Source: Erythrobacter dokdonensis DSW-74 (GTDB lineage: Bacteria; Pseudomonadota; Alphaproteobacteria; Sphingomonadales; Sphingomonadaceae). From it: a stretch of 64,000 nt of DNA. This document shows, piece by piece, positions 34,241-42,719 of the stretch. The notes below the pieces were generated by a model. It did no database searches. It had not been told where the DNA came from and saw only the letters and a list, made by a program, of their open reading frames with translations. Every line of letters starts with the position of its first letter. Position 1 is the first letter of the stretch. The stretch is taken from positions 62,001 to 126,000 of the forward strand of contig NZ_LZYB01000004.1 of NCBI RefSeq assembly GCF_001677335.1. The letters are read 5' to 3'. A program made the position numbers and the translations under genes.

Positions 34241-35155
34241 ATGGACGTATCCAAGCTGATGTTCCGCGACGGCCTGATGAAGGGCGAGCGGATTCTTGTC
34301 ACCGGCGGAGGCACGGGCCTCGGTCGCGAGATGGCCGAAGCCTTCCTCAAGCTCGGTGCGACCGTCTACATCTGCGGGCGACGCCAGAACAAGCTCGATG
34401 AAACCGCCGCCGAGCTGACCGCCCTCCACGCCAAGGATTCCGGCGGCAAGATCGTCGGCATGGCCTGCGATATCCGCGATCCGGATGCCATCCACGCGAT
34501 GGTGGATGCGATCTGGGCGGACGGAGGCGCGCTGACCGGCGTCGTGAACAATGCGGCGGGCAACTTCATCAGCCGCACCGAAGACCTGTCGGTGAACGGC
34601 TTCAACGCCATTGCCGACATCGTGATGCGCGGCACCTTCTACGTCACGCTCGACATCGGCAAGCGGCTGATTGCGGAGAAGAAGAAGGCCAGCTTCCTGT
34701 CGATCCTCACCACCTGGGTGTGGTCGGGCAGCGCCTTCGTGGTGCCTTCCGCCATGTCGAAGACCGCGATCAACGCCATGACCCAGAGCCTCGCGACCGA
34801 ATGGGGCCGCTATGGCCTGCGCTTCAACGCCATCGCCCCGGGCCTTTTCCCGACCAAGGGCATGAGCGCGCGGCTCAATCCGGGCGGGTCGGGCGGCAAT
34901 TCGAACAACGCGATGAACCCGATGGGCCGGGCGGGCGAGATGCACGAGCTTGCCAACCTCGCGGTGTTCCTGATGGGGCCGGGCGCGGAGTATGTGAACG
35001 GGCAGACCATCGCGATCGACGGTGCGGGCTTCCAGGCAACCGGCGGGACCTTCTATCCGATGCTCCACGCGCTCGGCGATGCCGAATGGGAGCAGATGCG
35101 CGCGATGATCAAGGGCACCAACGCGAAGGACAAGGCGGAACGAACGGTCGGCTGA
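34241..35155 (+). CDS. SDR-type 2,4-dienoyl-CoA reductase-like enzyme
   Basis: An SDR of 304 aa with TGGGTGLG at 21-28 and RR after beta-2 (NADP type). In place of YxxxK it has S170-x3-K174 (PSAMSK), the arrangement of 2,4-dienoyl-CoA reductases (Ser210/Lys214 in the human enzyme). NNAAGNFISRTEDLS is also typical of that group. It would reduce a dienoyl-CoA with NADPH, needed when unsaturated rings or chains are degraded. Last gene of the plus-strand series from 27513. Confidence 0.87.
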   Translation: MDVSKLMFRDGLMKGERILVTGGGTGLGREMAEAFLKLGATVYICGRRQNKLDETAAELTALHAKDSGGKIVGMACDIRDPDAIHAMVDAIWADGGALTGVVNNAAGNFISRTEDLSVNGFNAIADIVMRGTFYVTLDIGKRLIAEKKKASFLSILTTWVWSGSAFVVPSAMSKTAINAMTQSLATEWGRYGLRFNAIAPGLFPTKGMSARLNPGGSGGNSNNAMNPMGRAGEMHELANLAVFLMGPGAEYVNGQTIAIDGAGFQATGGTFYPMLHALGDAEWEQMRAMIKGTNAKDKAERTVG

Positions 35156-35177
35156 CCGCTCGATTGCCCACGCAGGC

Positions 35178-36005
35178 TCAGCGCAGCATCCGGCGAACCG
35201 CCTGCCTGTCGCCATCGGAGAAGTGGCGCTTCAGCACGGCCAGCAGGTGCAGCGCCAGCGTGGCGTAGAACAGCAGCGGCAAGACCCAGGCATGGATCAG
35301 CCGCGCGGCGCCAGCGGCAGCGGGCCAGTCCGGCGCGGCGACCCTCCAACCGTAGAAATCGGCGCTGCCCCCTTGCGGCAGCAGATAGCCGCTCAGCGGA
35401 AAGGCCAGCAGCGCGCCGTAAAGACCGATATGGACGAGGCGTGCCAGACGATGTTCCCATGTGCCCGCTACAGCAAGCGGAGCGGGCGGCGGGCTCGCCA
35501 TCAGCCAGCCAATGCGGCCGATGACAAGCACGAAAACGGTGATCCCGAGCGATTGATGCGCTGCGACGAAATCGCTGCGTTCCGGAGCGCTTTCGGGGAG
35601 CACGGCCATGAACAGCCCGATCGGCACGAGGCACAGCATCATGATCCCCATCGCCCAGTGAAATCCGCGCGACACGACGCCGAAACGGGCCTCGTCATTA
35701 CGCAGCGGCAGCTGCTCGTGAACCGGGCGCCGGGTCTGCAACCATGCCGACCATAGCAGGAACAGCATTGCCACCGTCGCAATCACGGCCTGGGTGTTGA
35801 GAATGAACGGAGTGATCCGCACGATCAGCGGCGCACTCGCGGGAATGGCGGCAAAGGTTCCGTCGAGGTCGGCAAGGATGATCGAATAGACCATCATGAA
35901 CAGCCCGGCGGCAGCAAGCAGTGTTCCCGCCACACGCAGCCAGCGCGCCTGTGCATTGAGCGTTAGCGCCAGCACCAGCGCCAGCGCCAGATATCCGATC
36001 CCCAT
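35178..36005 (-). CDS. cytochrome b561-type membrane protein with extra N-terminal helices
   Basis: An integral membrane protein of 275 aa. The C-terminal part has four helices of the Ni/Fe-hydrogenase/b561 group with candidate heme ligands H116, H150, H192 and H253 (H238 and H261 also near helix ends). The first 90 residues add three hydrophobic helices of unknown role, so it may be a fusion. It could move electrons between quinol and a periplasmic or cytoplasmic partner. Same strand as the ligase upstream, with an 82-base gap. Confidence 0.8.
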   Translation of the reverse strand: MGIGYLALALVLALTLNAQARWLRVAGTLLAAAGLFMMVYSIILADLDGTFAAIPASAPLIVRITPFILNTQAVIATVAMLFLLWSAWLQTRRPVHEQLPLRNDEARFGVVSRGFHWAMGIMMLCLVPIGLFMAVLPESAPERSDFVAAHQSLGITVFVLVIGRIGWLMASPPPAPLAVAGTWEHRLARLVHIGLYGALLAFPLSGYLLPQGGSADFYGWRVAAPDWPAAAGAARLIHAWVLPLLFYATLALHLLAVLKRHFSDGDRQAVRRMLR

Positions 36006-36087
36006 TGGTGTTCCGCGTAAGTCTGCGAGTGGTAAGGGCCGGCCTATCGGGCGAGTGCGCGCCGTCTGTCAATCCGTCCGAACCGGC

Positions 36088-37701
36088 CTATCCCGCGGCA
36101 GCGTCGGCCAGCGCCTGCGCGGTCTTGTAGTCGGGCTTGCCGTTGTTGAGCCGCAGGGACTGGTCGGTGATCACGTAAAGGCGCGGGATCTTGTAGCCCG
36201 CCAGCCCGGCGCGGGCGTGGGCATCGAGCGCTTCCTCCGACACCTCGCTCTCCGGCTGCACCACCGCCACAACCTTCCTGCCGAAGCGCGGATCGGGCAG
36301 GCTCACCACCCGCACGTCATGTACCGCCGGATGATCGAGCAGCACCGCCTCGACCTCTTCGGGAAAGACCTTCTCGCCCCCGGTGTTGATGCACATATTG
36401 TCGCGGCCGATGAATTCTAGTGTGCCATCCGCCGCCCAGCGCGCGCGGTCGCCGGTCATCAGCCAGCGCTTGCCGCCGATCACCGGGAAGGTCTGGGCGT
36501 TCTTCTCGTCCTCGCCGAGATAGCCCAGCGGCAGCGGCCCGGTGCGTGCAACGATGCCGACGCTTGTCGACCCGGGGAGAATGGGCTGGAGGTTCTCGTC
36601 GAACAGCCCGGTCTCGCGCCCCGGCAGCGGTTGGAACTTGCCCCCGCCGCTGGAGCCCTGCGCGGTGGTGATGACGATCCCGGTGCCCGAACTTTCCGAA
36701 GAACCGAGCGCGTCGATGATCATCAGCGCCGGATGATGCGCGATGAGGCGCTGCTTCAGCGCGGGCGAGAAAACCGCGCCCGAGGAGGTGATGCTCCTGA
36801 GCGAGGCCAGCACCTCGGCCCCGTCGCCGCGCGCATCGAGCCGGTCGGCAAGCGGCAGGGCGAAGGCATCGCCGACGATGAACAGGCCCCTAGCCCCGAT
36901 CCGCTTCACCTCGTCCAAGGCCAAATCGGGATCGAATTTCGGCGCGGGCAGCAGCGCCAGCGTGCCGCCTTTGAGCAGGTGGATCACGGCGGTGAACTGC
37001 CCCGCGCCGTGCATCAGCGGGGATAGCAGCAGCAGCGGCGAGGTGCTGGCGGGATGATCGGGGCCGATTGCCGCGGCCCGGGCGGCCTGTTCATCGAGCG
37101 ATCCGGCGACGAAGGGCGGATTGCCCGGCCCCTGTTGCCACACCCCGATGCTGAAGGCCTGCCATGCCTGATCCATCGGCCACATCACCGCCTTGGGCAT
37201 GCCGGTGGTGCCGCCGGTTGCGGTCAGGAACAGCGCCTGCGGGTCGTCATGGATGGCAAAACCGGCGGGCAGGGCGGTCTCGCACAGCCCCGTCCAGTCG
37301 GCGCTCCCGACATCGACCGTCAGCGTGCCATCGGGCATGGCCTCGCGCGCCGTCTCGGCAAAATCGCTTTCGGTGAACAGCGCCTTCAGCCCGAAGCGGG
37401 TGAAAATATCCGCCAGCTCACGCGTCTTGTAGTGGTAGTTGACGTTGACCGGCACCACCCCCGCCTTCACGCAGCCGAAATAGGCGAGCATGTAGTCGGG
37501 CGTGTTGCGCAGCATCTGCCCGGCAATGTCACCAGGCTTGAGGCCGCGCGCGGCGAGCCCGGCGGCAATGCGGTCGGTGAGCGCATCGAGCTCGCCCCAG
37601 CTGACCACCCGCCCGCCATGGACAAGCGCGGGCCGATCGGACGGGACTGTCTGTGCGAGGCGCTTCAACGCCACACAAAAATTCGCACCTGCAAAGCCCA
37701 T
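36088..37701 (-). CDS. acyl-CoA synthetase (AMP-forming)
   Basis: A ligase of 537 aa: TGGTTGMPK at 162-170, SSGAVFSPALK and LGSSESSG, WLMTGDRA, NTGGEKVFPEEVE, and catalytic K522 (LNNGKPDYK). It resembles the FadD groups that activate bulky acids in steroid-type catabolism, but specificity is not readable. ATG at 37701; the purine-rich site lies about 13 bases upstream. Divergent from the LuxR-type regulator, which may control it. Confidence 0.9.
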   Translation of the reverse strand: MGFAGANFCVALKRLAQTVPSDRPALVHGGRVVSWGELDALTDRIAAGLAARGLKPGDIAGQMLRNTPDYMLAYFGCVKAGVVPVNVNYHYKTRELADIFTRFGLKALFTESDFAETAREAMPDGTLTVDVGSADWTGLCETALPAGFAIHDDPQALFLTATGGTTGMPKAVMWPMDQAWQAFSIGVWQQGPGNPPFVAGSLDEQAARAAAIGPDHPASTSPLLLLSPLMHGAGQFTAVIHLLKGGTLALLPAPKFDPDLALDEVKRIGARGLFIVGDAFALPLADRLDARGDGAEVLASLRSITSSGAVFSPALKQRLIAHHPALMIIDALGSSESSGTGIVITTAQGSSGGGKFQPLPGRETGLFDENLQPILPGSTSVGIVARTGPLPLGYLGEDEKNAQTFPVIGGKRWLMTGDRARWAADGTLEFIGRDNMCINTGGEKVFPEEVEAVLLDHPAVHDVRVVSLPDPRFGRKVVAVVQPESEVSEEALDAHARAGLAGYKIPRLYVITDQSLRLNNGKPDYKTAQALADAAAG

Positions 37702-37789
37702 TTCAGAATGTCTCCTCTCTCATTTTCGCTAGCCCCCGCGCAAACCTGTTTCCCCTACGTAAATGGAGAGGACATTCTCGGAAATTGCG

Positions 37790-37817
37790 CTAATGTCCCT
37801 GTGCGGGAGAACATTAG
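37790..37817 (+). promoter_or_regulatory. palindrome in the control region of the LuxR-type gene
   Basis: CTAATGT (37790-37796) and ACATTAG (37811-37817) are perfect inverted arms, with an inner CCC/GGG pair. It sits 20 bases before the ATG of the regulator and between it and the divergent ligase gene, so it could be an operator or a leader hairpin that limits translation. Confidence 0.5.
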
Positions 37818-37836
37818 GAGAGGAGCGAGGCTGACA

Positions 37837-38646
37837 ATGGCCCACAATGTTGTCGAGTTGCGGACGCCGCAAGGTCGCGAATCGCTTGAGCTTTTGCTCG
37901 ACCAGGTGACGATTACCTGCCCCGAAGACATCCACGATGCCGCTGTCAATCTGGCGCGAATCGCGCAGGAGCGGGGCATGCAGATCGCGGTATGCGATGA
38001 CATCTCTTCCAAGGAGCCGATGGTCGATGCCGACGGCACGATCCTCAACGCAGATATCTTCCGCTGGCTGGATGACGGTGCGCGCTGGTGGGAAGATCAC
38101 CGGCTGGCGCTTCACTCGCCGCTGCCCCGCGCCTGCCGCTATGAAAGCGAGCCTTTCTGGGTAAACCGCCATGGCTTCAACACCCGCTGGCGCAATTCCT
38201 ATCTCGACGAGATCGACCTTGCCGATTTCGAGAAGCGCGCGTTGTGCAAGGCCGCGATTGTCATTCCTGTGCACCTGCCGTTTGGCCAGATTTCCGCTTC
38301 GAGCTTCATCTCGATGGACCGCAACAAGGAAGACCTTGCCGCCGAATTCGCCGAATATGGCGCACTGTTCGCGATGGTGACGCGCTGCTTCGTCGCCGGT
38401 TACGTGCAGGCCAACCGCACCAAGCGGCGCATCCCGTCCGACTGCGTGCTGTCCAAGCGCGAGGTGGAATGCCTGCGCTGGGCCGCGATCGGCAAGACCG
38501 ACAAGGAGATCAGCATGATCCTCAACCGGTCGCACGCCACGATCCGCTACCACATCCACCGCGCGGGCGAGAAGCTCGACTCAGTGAACCGCGCGCAGAC
38601 GATCTTCAAGGCCGGGCAGCTCGGATATCTTGGAGCATCTGACTGA
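37837..38646 (+). CDS. LuxR-family transcriptional regulator
   Basis: A regulator of 269 aa. The C-terminal HTH spans about residues 205-265 (LSKREVECLRWAAIGKTDKE, then HATIRYHIHRAGEKL). The N-terminal 190 residues resemble an autoinducer-binding-type domain (WWEDHRLALHSP, VIPVHLPFGQISASSF), which could bind a pathway compound. No luxI-type synthase is in the window. Start ATG 37837 after GAGGCTGACA. It is the only regulator in the catabolic region and is thus the prime candidate for its control. Confidence 0.9.
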   Translation: MAHNVVELRTPQGRESLELLLDQVTITCPEDIHDAAVNLARIAQERGMQIAVCDDISSKEPMVDADGTILNADIFRWLDDGARWWEDHRLALHSPLPRACRYESEPFWVNRHGFNTRWRNSYLDEIDLADFEKRALCKAAIVIPVHLPFGQISASSFISMDRNKEDLAAEFAEYGALFAMVTRCFVAGYVQANRTKRRIPSDCVLSKREVECLRWAAIGKTDKEISMILNRSHATIRYHIHRAGEKLDSVNRAQTIFKAGQLGYLGASD

Positions 38647-38651
38647 GCTTT

Positions 38652-38679
38652 CCGCTCCTCCCGCTTGAGGGAGGAGCGG
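38652..38679. terminator. hairpin between convergent genes
   Basis: A perfect 11-bp stem, CCGCTCCTCCC (38652-38662) with GGGAGGAGCGG (38669-38679), loop of 6. There is no T-run on either side, so it would be a weak or Rho-assisted terminator for both genes. Confidence 0.55.
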
Positions 38680-38683
38680 GGCC

Positions 38684-39220
38684 TCACCCCAGCTTCCTCA
38701 GCGGCTCGCTGCCGTCCCATGCGGCGCAGGCGGCCTTGATAATTGCGAACAGATCGGGCCCGTCCTTGGCCTGCTGCAAGATCTCGACCAGCGTCCCCGG
38801 CCCCGTCCCGGGATCGACATAGATCACCTCGCTGGTGCCGAACCGCCCTTCGATCACCACTTCGGCCCCTTCGGCTTCGCAGACGCGGCGCGCCTCGGCG
38901 ATGTCGTCCACCAGAATGCACACATGGTGCAGTCCGTTGCCGGTAGAGCCGTATTCGCCGCGATAGATCGAGGGGTGATCGTCACGCGGCCGGATCAGCT
39001 CGATCTGGATGTCGCCCCAATAGGCCAGCGCAAGGTCGAACACCGCGCCGGTCGGCTCGCCCTTGTATTTCATCCCGTCGAGATGGATACCCTCGATCAG
39101 GTGGAACGGCCCGACGCCCATGGTTTTCGTCCAGTGCGCGACCGCCGCATCGAAATCCTGCGGCACGAAAGCCAGCTGCATCACCTCGCCCAGCGCGGCA
39201 ATCTTTCCGGTAAGCGCCAT
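38684..39220 (-). CDS. VOC superfamily protein
   Basis: A protein of 178 aa with a VOC fold (VMQLAFVPQDFDAAVAHW, NGLHHVCILVDDIAEA, PGTLVEILQQ). Possible metal ligands: the His in GLHHVC and the Glu in LVEIL. ATG at 39220 after GGAGAGGAAC. Paralogue of 11063-11587. Divergent from the third Rieske gene. The frame continues open upstream, antisense to that Rieske gene, but is not coding there. Confidence 0.82.
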   Translation of the reverse strand: MALTGKIAALGEVMQLAFVPQDFDAAVAHWTKTMGVGPFHLIEGIHLDGMKYKGEPTGAVFDLALAYWGDIQIELIRPRDDHPSIYRGEYGSTGNGLHHVCILVDDIAEARRVCEAEGAEVVIEGRFGTSEVIYVDPGTGPGTLVEILQQAKDGPDLFAIIKAACAAWDGSEPLRKLG

Positions 39221-39262
39221 GTTCCTCTCCAATCCGCTAGGGTGACCCGCCTGCGAACCTGT

Positions 39263-39292
39263 GTGATATTCTCTCCGCACAATACTGCACAA
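39263..39292 (-). promoter_or_regulatory. putative promoter of the VOC gene
   Basis: On the minus strand TTGTGC (39292-39287), 18 bases, TATCAC (39268-39263). The -10 ends 43 bases before the ATG at 39220. Low certainty. Confidence 0.3.
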
Positions 39293-39343
39293 AGTGCGAG
39301 GATGCTGGGACGAGGGACCACCCGAAAGGACGGAACAAGCCCG

Positions 39344-40771
39344 ATGAACGAGATCAAGGACATTGCCCGCGGCGACCGTTGCCCGGGGATCAGCTATACC
39401 GACATGCTCAACGGCGACACGCGCCGCCCGCCCGATTACCTGTTCGAGGAAACCACGATCGAAATGGGCGACGAACCGCTGTCGGTGGCGCCCTATATCT
39501 CCGAGGAATTCGCCCGTCTCGAGCGCGAGAAAATGTGGCCCAATGTCTGGCTGTTCGCGGCGCGCGAGGACGAGATGCCCGACGCCGGCGATACGGTCGT
39601 GTTCGACATTGCCGGCAAGAGCTTCCTGCTGATCCGCCAGAAGGACGGCAGCGTGAAGGCGTTCTACAACGCCTGTCTCCACCGCGGCCGCAAACTGCGC
39701 ACCGAAAGCGGCAATTCGATCCAGCTTCGCTGCCCCTTCCACGGTTTCACATGGCGCAATGACGGAAGCCTCAAGGAAATCCCCTGCGCCTGGGACTTCC
39801 CGCATCTCGAAGGCAAGGACATGAGCCTGCCCGAGGCGCGCGTCGAGCTTTGGCAGGGCTTCGTCATGCTGACAGAGAACCACGACCTGCCCGATTTCAA
39901 GACCTGGCTGGGCCCGGCAGCCTCGCATTACGAGCGCTACGACTTCGAAAACCGCTACACCGGCATGTGGGTGCAGAAGAAGATTCCGGCCAACTGGAAG
40001 GCGACGGCCGAGGCTTTCATGGAGGCCTGGCACTCCATCACCACGCACCCGCAACTGCTTGCCTTTCTTGGCGATGCCAACACGCGCTACGATCTGATCG
40101 GCGATCACTTCAACCGCGCGATCACGCCTTCCGGCGTGCTCAGCCCGCACGTGAAGGGCAAGAATTCGGATTACGTCCTCGAAAAAATGAACGAATTTTC
40201 GGGCGGGCAGGACGCGCGCACCAACCGGCGCTTCTCGGCCAGCGAGGGCGGAGAGGAAGGTTACGAGGCCGATGATCCGCTGGGCGCGCGCAAGCTGCTG
40301 GCCGAGGCCGGACGCAAGGGCTTTGCCGAGCAATACGGTTACGATTATTCGGAGGCCTCGGACACCGAGATCCTCGACAACTTCACCTACAACATCTTCC
40401 CCAATTTCTCGCCCTGGATCGGTTTCCTGCCCACGCTGGTCTACCGCTGGCTACCGGGCGACACGCCCGATTGGTGCATCATGGAAATCCGCCTGCTGTT
40501 CCCCACCCCCAAGGGCGAAAAACGCCCGCGCGCGGTGGAGCCGACCTATATCCCTGACGACGAACCTTTCGCCTGGGCGGCAGACAAGATGGGGCCGCAG
40601 CTTGCCAATGTGTTCGATCAGGACATGGCGAACCTGCCTTACGTTCAGGAAGGCATGAAGACGATGAAGGTCGGCCAGATGGAGCTGGGCCATTATCAGG
40701 ACAGCCGCGTGCGCCATTTCCAGACCACGCTGAAGAAATATATCGACGGGGAACTGCCCGCGACTAAGTAG
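39344..40771 (+). CDS. Rieske non-heme iron oxygenase, alpha subunit
   Basis: A large subunit of 475 aa. Rieske ligands C111-x-H113 and C130-x2-H133; iron site E227-x2-H230-x4-H235. Its length exceeds the other two, with an insertion around residues 255-320 (SGGQDARTNRRFSASEGG) of unknown role. ATG at 39344; AAAGGACGGAAC upstream. First gene of a unit with an SDR and a TIM-barrel protein. Substrate and redox partner unknown. Confidence 0.9.
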   Translation: MNEIKDIARGDRCPGISYTDMLNGDTRRPPDYLFEETTIEMGDEPLSVAPYISEEFARLEREKMWPNVWLFAAREDEMPDAGDTVVFDIAGKSFLLIRQKDGSVKAFYNACLHRGRKLRTESGNSIQLRCPFHGFTWRNDGSLKEIPCAWDFPHLEGKDMSLPEARVELWQGFVMLTENHDLPDFKTWLGPAASHYERYDFENRYTGMWVQKKIPANWKATAEAFMEAWHSITTHPQLLAFLGDANTRYDLIGDHFNRAITPSGVLSPHVKGKNSDYVLEKMNEFSGGQDARTNRRFSASEGGEEGYEADDPLGARKLLAEAGRKGFAEQYGYDYSEASDTEILDNFTYNIFPNFSPWIGFLPTLVYRWLPGDTPDWCIMEIRLLFPTPKGEKRPRAVEPTYIPDDEPFAWAADKMGPQLANVFDQDMANLPYVQEGMKTMKVGQMELGHYQDSRVRHFQTTLKKYIDGELPATK

Positions 40772-40777
40772 ATCGCC

Positions 40778-41530
40778 ATGGGCTTCTCCTTCGATCTCAC
40801 CGGGCGCACCGCGCTCATCACCGGCGCGTCATCAGGCCTCGGCACCCGCTTCGGGCGCATCCTCGCGGCAAGCGGCGCGAATGTCGCCCTTGGAGCGCGC
40901 CGGGCCGACCGGCTCGCAACGCTCGCTGACGACATCGGTGCCCGGGCGGCCGCGGTGCAGATGGACGTCGCGCGCGAGGCCGACATCATCGCCGGGTTCG
41001 ACGCGGCCGAGGCGGCGTTCGGCCCGGTCGATACGGTGATCGCCAATGCCGGCGTCGACGGCGCGGGCATGGCGACGACCATCTCCGAGGAGGAGATCGA
41101 GCAGACCCTCGCGATCAACCTCAAGGGTGCGATCCTGACCGCGCGCGAGGGGGCCAAGCGGATGATGGCGCATGGGGTCACCAAGGGCCGGATCGTGATG
41201 ATCGCCTCGATCACCGCCTTCGAGCCTTCCCCGGGCCTCGTGGCCTATGCTGCCTCCAAGGCGGGCGTGGTGCAGGCCGGGCGCACGCTTGCGCGCGAAT
41301 GGGCGCGAGCCGGAATCTGCGTCAACACCGTCTCCCCGGGCTACATCCGCACCGCGATCAATGATGCTTGGTTCGATACCGAACCCGGCAAGAAACAGAT
41401 CGCGCGCTTCCCCAAGCGCCGCCTTATGGGCGAAGAGGGACTGGACGCGATTATCCTGTTCCTGTGTTCCGATGCCGCCGAGTTCGTCACCGGGGCGGAT
41501 TTCGTGCTCGACGACGGGCAAACCCTATGA
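40778..41530 (+). CDS. SDR family oxidoreductase
   Basis: A classical SDR of 250 aa: TGASSGLG at 15-22, ARR after beta-2 (NADP type), S144, Y157-x3-K161. It could dehydrogenate the diol or alcohol formed by the Rieske enzyme 6 bases upstream. Its stop overlaps the next start (ATGA). Confidence 0.9.
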   Translation: MGFSFDLTGRTALITGASSGLGTRFGRILAASGANVALGARRADRLATLADDIGARAAAVQMDVAREADIIAGFDAAEAAFGPVDTVIANAGVDGAGMATTISEEEIEQTLAINLKGAILTAREGAKRMMAHGVTKGRIVMIASITAFEPSPGLVAYAASKAGVVQAGRTLAREWARAGICVNTVSPGYIRTAINDAWFDTEPGKKQIARFPKRRLMGEEGLDAIILFLCSDAAEFVTGADFVLDDGQTL

Positions 41531-42324
41531 CCTGCAGGCAGATCTCGCTCGCTGCCGGGATCATGCCCGAGGCCACGCCTCGCCAGTTGATCGAAGCGGC
41601 GGCGGCCAGCGATTTCGACTTCGGCGGGATGTGGGTGGAACGCGAGACATGGACGCCTGCCACCACCCGCGCAATGCGCGCACAGGCCCGAGATGCCGGG
41701 GTCGAACTGCTCGACTGCGAAGTGGCGTGGATCATGCCGGGCGCCCCCGATCCGTGGCTCACCGAACTGGTCGAAATCGCCGCCGAGCTGCGCGCGAAGA
41801 ACCTGCTTTGCGTCTCGAGCGACCCGGACATGGCCGCCACCACCGCCAAGTTTCAGGCGATGGTCGACCGCGCCAAAGGCACCGGCGTCAGGGTCAATCT
41901 CGAATTCGGCATCTTCACCGAGGTGAAGACCATCCAGATGGCCCGCTCGATCCTTGAGAATGTCGAGGGCGAGGCCAAGGCACTTCTGGTCGATACACTC
42001 CACTGGTCGCGCTCGGGCGCGACGGCGGAGGATCTGGCGGCAATCCCGCGCGATTGGCTTTCCTATTGCCAGCCCTGCGACGCTCCCGCCCAAGGGCCAG
42101 ACCTTGCGAATTTCGATGCCGTCATCGACGATGCGATCAACCGCCGGATGCCGCTGGGCCAAGGCGGGCTGGCGCTGGCCGCGATGGTCGATGCCCTGCC
42201 GCACCATCTGCCCATGGCCATCGAGGAACGCTCCGCAGCCCTGCGCGAAGCCTTCCCCGACCTCAACCAGCGCGCCCGCGAAGTCGCGCGCACCAGCCGC
42301 GCGTGGCTCGCCGCACGCGGCTGA
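41527..42324 (+). CDS. sugar phosphate isomerase/epimerase-like TIM-barrel protein
   Basis: A protein of 265 aa with the xylose-isomerase-like TIM-barrel pattern (LAAGIMPEATPRQLIEAAA, VRVNLEFGIF, LLVDTLHWSRSG). Candidate metal ligands: Glu in NLEFG, Asp/His in VDTLHW. Relatives are isomerases, epimerases or dehydratases of ring compounds and sugars. Coupled to the SDR gene; last of the unit, ending 3 bases before the convergent SnoaL gene. Confidence 0.8.
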   Translation: MTCRQISLAAGIMPEATPRQLIEAAAASDFDFGGMWVERETWTPATTRAMRAQARDAGVELLDCEVAWIMPGAPDPWLTELVEIAAELRAKNLLCVSSDPDMAATTAKFQAMVDRAKGTGVRVNLEFGIFTEVKTIQMARSILENVEGEAKALLVDTLHWSRSGATAEDLAAIPRDWLSYCQPCDAPAQGPDLANFDAVIDDAINRRMPLGQGGLALAAMVDALPHHLPMAIEERSAALREAFPDLNQRAREVARTSRAWLAARG

Positions 42325-42327
42325 GGC

Positions 42328-42717
42328 TTACGCCCGCGCGGCGACCTGGGCTGCGTCGAAGTAGTGGATACGAAGCTCTTTCAGTAGCCCGTCCTCGAAA
42401 CTGCCTGCCTCGCACACGGTCTGCCTGAAGGGGGCCGAGCCATCCTTGGGGTGCATGGTCAGGCTCAGCACCACAACCGCCCATGTGTCGCCGCCCGTGA
42501 TGTCGTGGATATCGACCTTTGCCTCTTGCCACGTGCCATACATCGCGGCGGCGCAGCGCTGAAGCGCATCACGCCCACGCCACTCACCCGCGAACGGCAG
42601 GCTGTTGGCCTCGTGGAGCACGAAATCGGGGTGCAGCAGGCTTGCCACCCTGTCCCAATCGCGCGCGCCAGCCGCCGCATAGACGGCTGCCAGCATCTCG
42701 CGGGGAGTTGCCGCCAA
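42328..42717 (-). CDS. SnoaL/NTF2-like protein
   Basis: A protein of 129 aa with the SnoaL pattern (MLAAVYAAAGARDWDRVASLL, EWRGRDALQRCAAAMYG, GLLKELRIHYFDAAQV). I favour the TTG at 42717, which has GAGGG seven bases upstream; an ATG at 42696 is the alternative. It starts 2 bases after the lipoyl protein gene and closes the E1 operon. May be a helper enzyme acting on the E1 substrate or product. Confidence 0.78.
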   Translation of the reverse strand: MAATPREMLAAVYAAAGARDWDRVASLLHPDFVLHEANSLPFAGEWRGRDALQRCAAAMYGTWQEAKVDIHDITGGDTWAVVVLSLTMHPKDGSAPFRQTVCEAGSFEDGLLKELRIHYFDAAQVAARA

Positions 42718-42719
42718 GG

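Noticed and set aside
36039..36092. Direct repeat CCGGCCTATC at 36039 and 36083
   Set aside because: Ten bases of GC-rich sequence; likely chance, and the second copy reaches into the ligase gene end.
38684..40333. N-terminal extension of the VOC protein up to 549 codons
   Set aside because: The extension is antisense to the third Rieske gene; a ribosome site and family length support the ATG at 39220.
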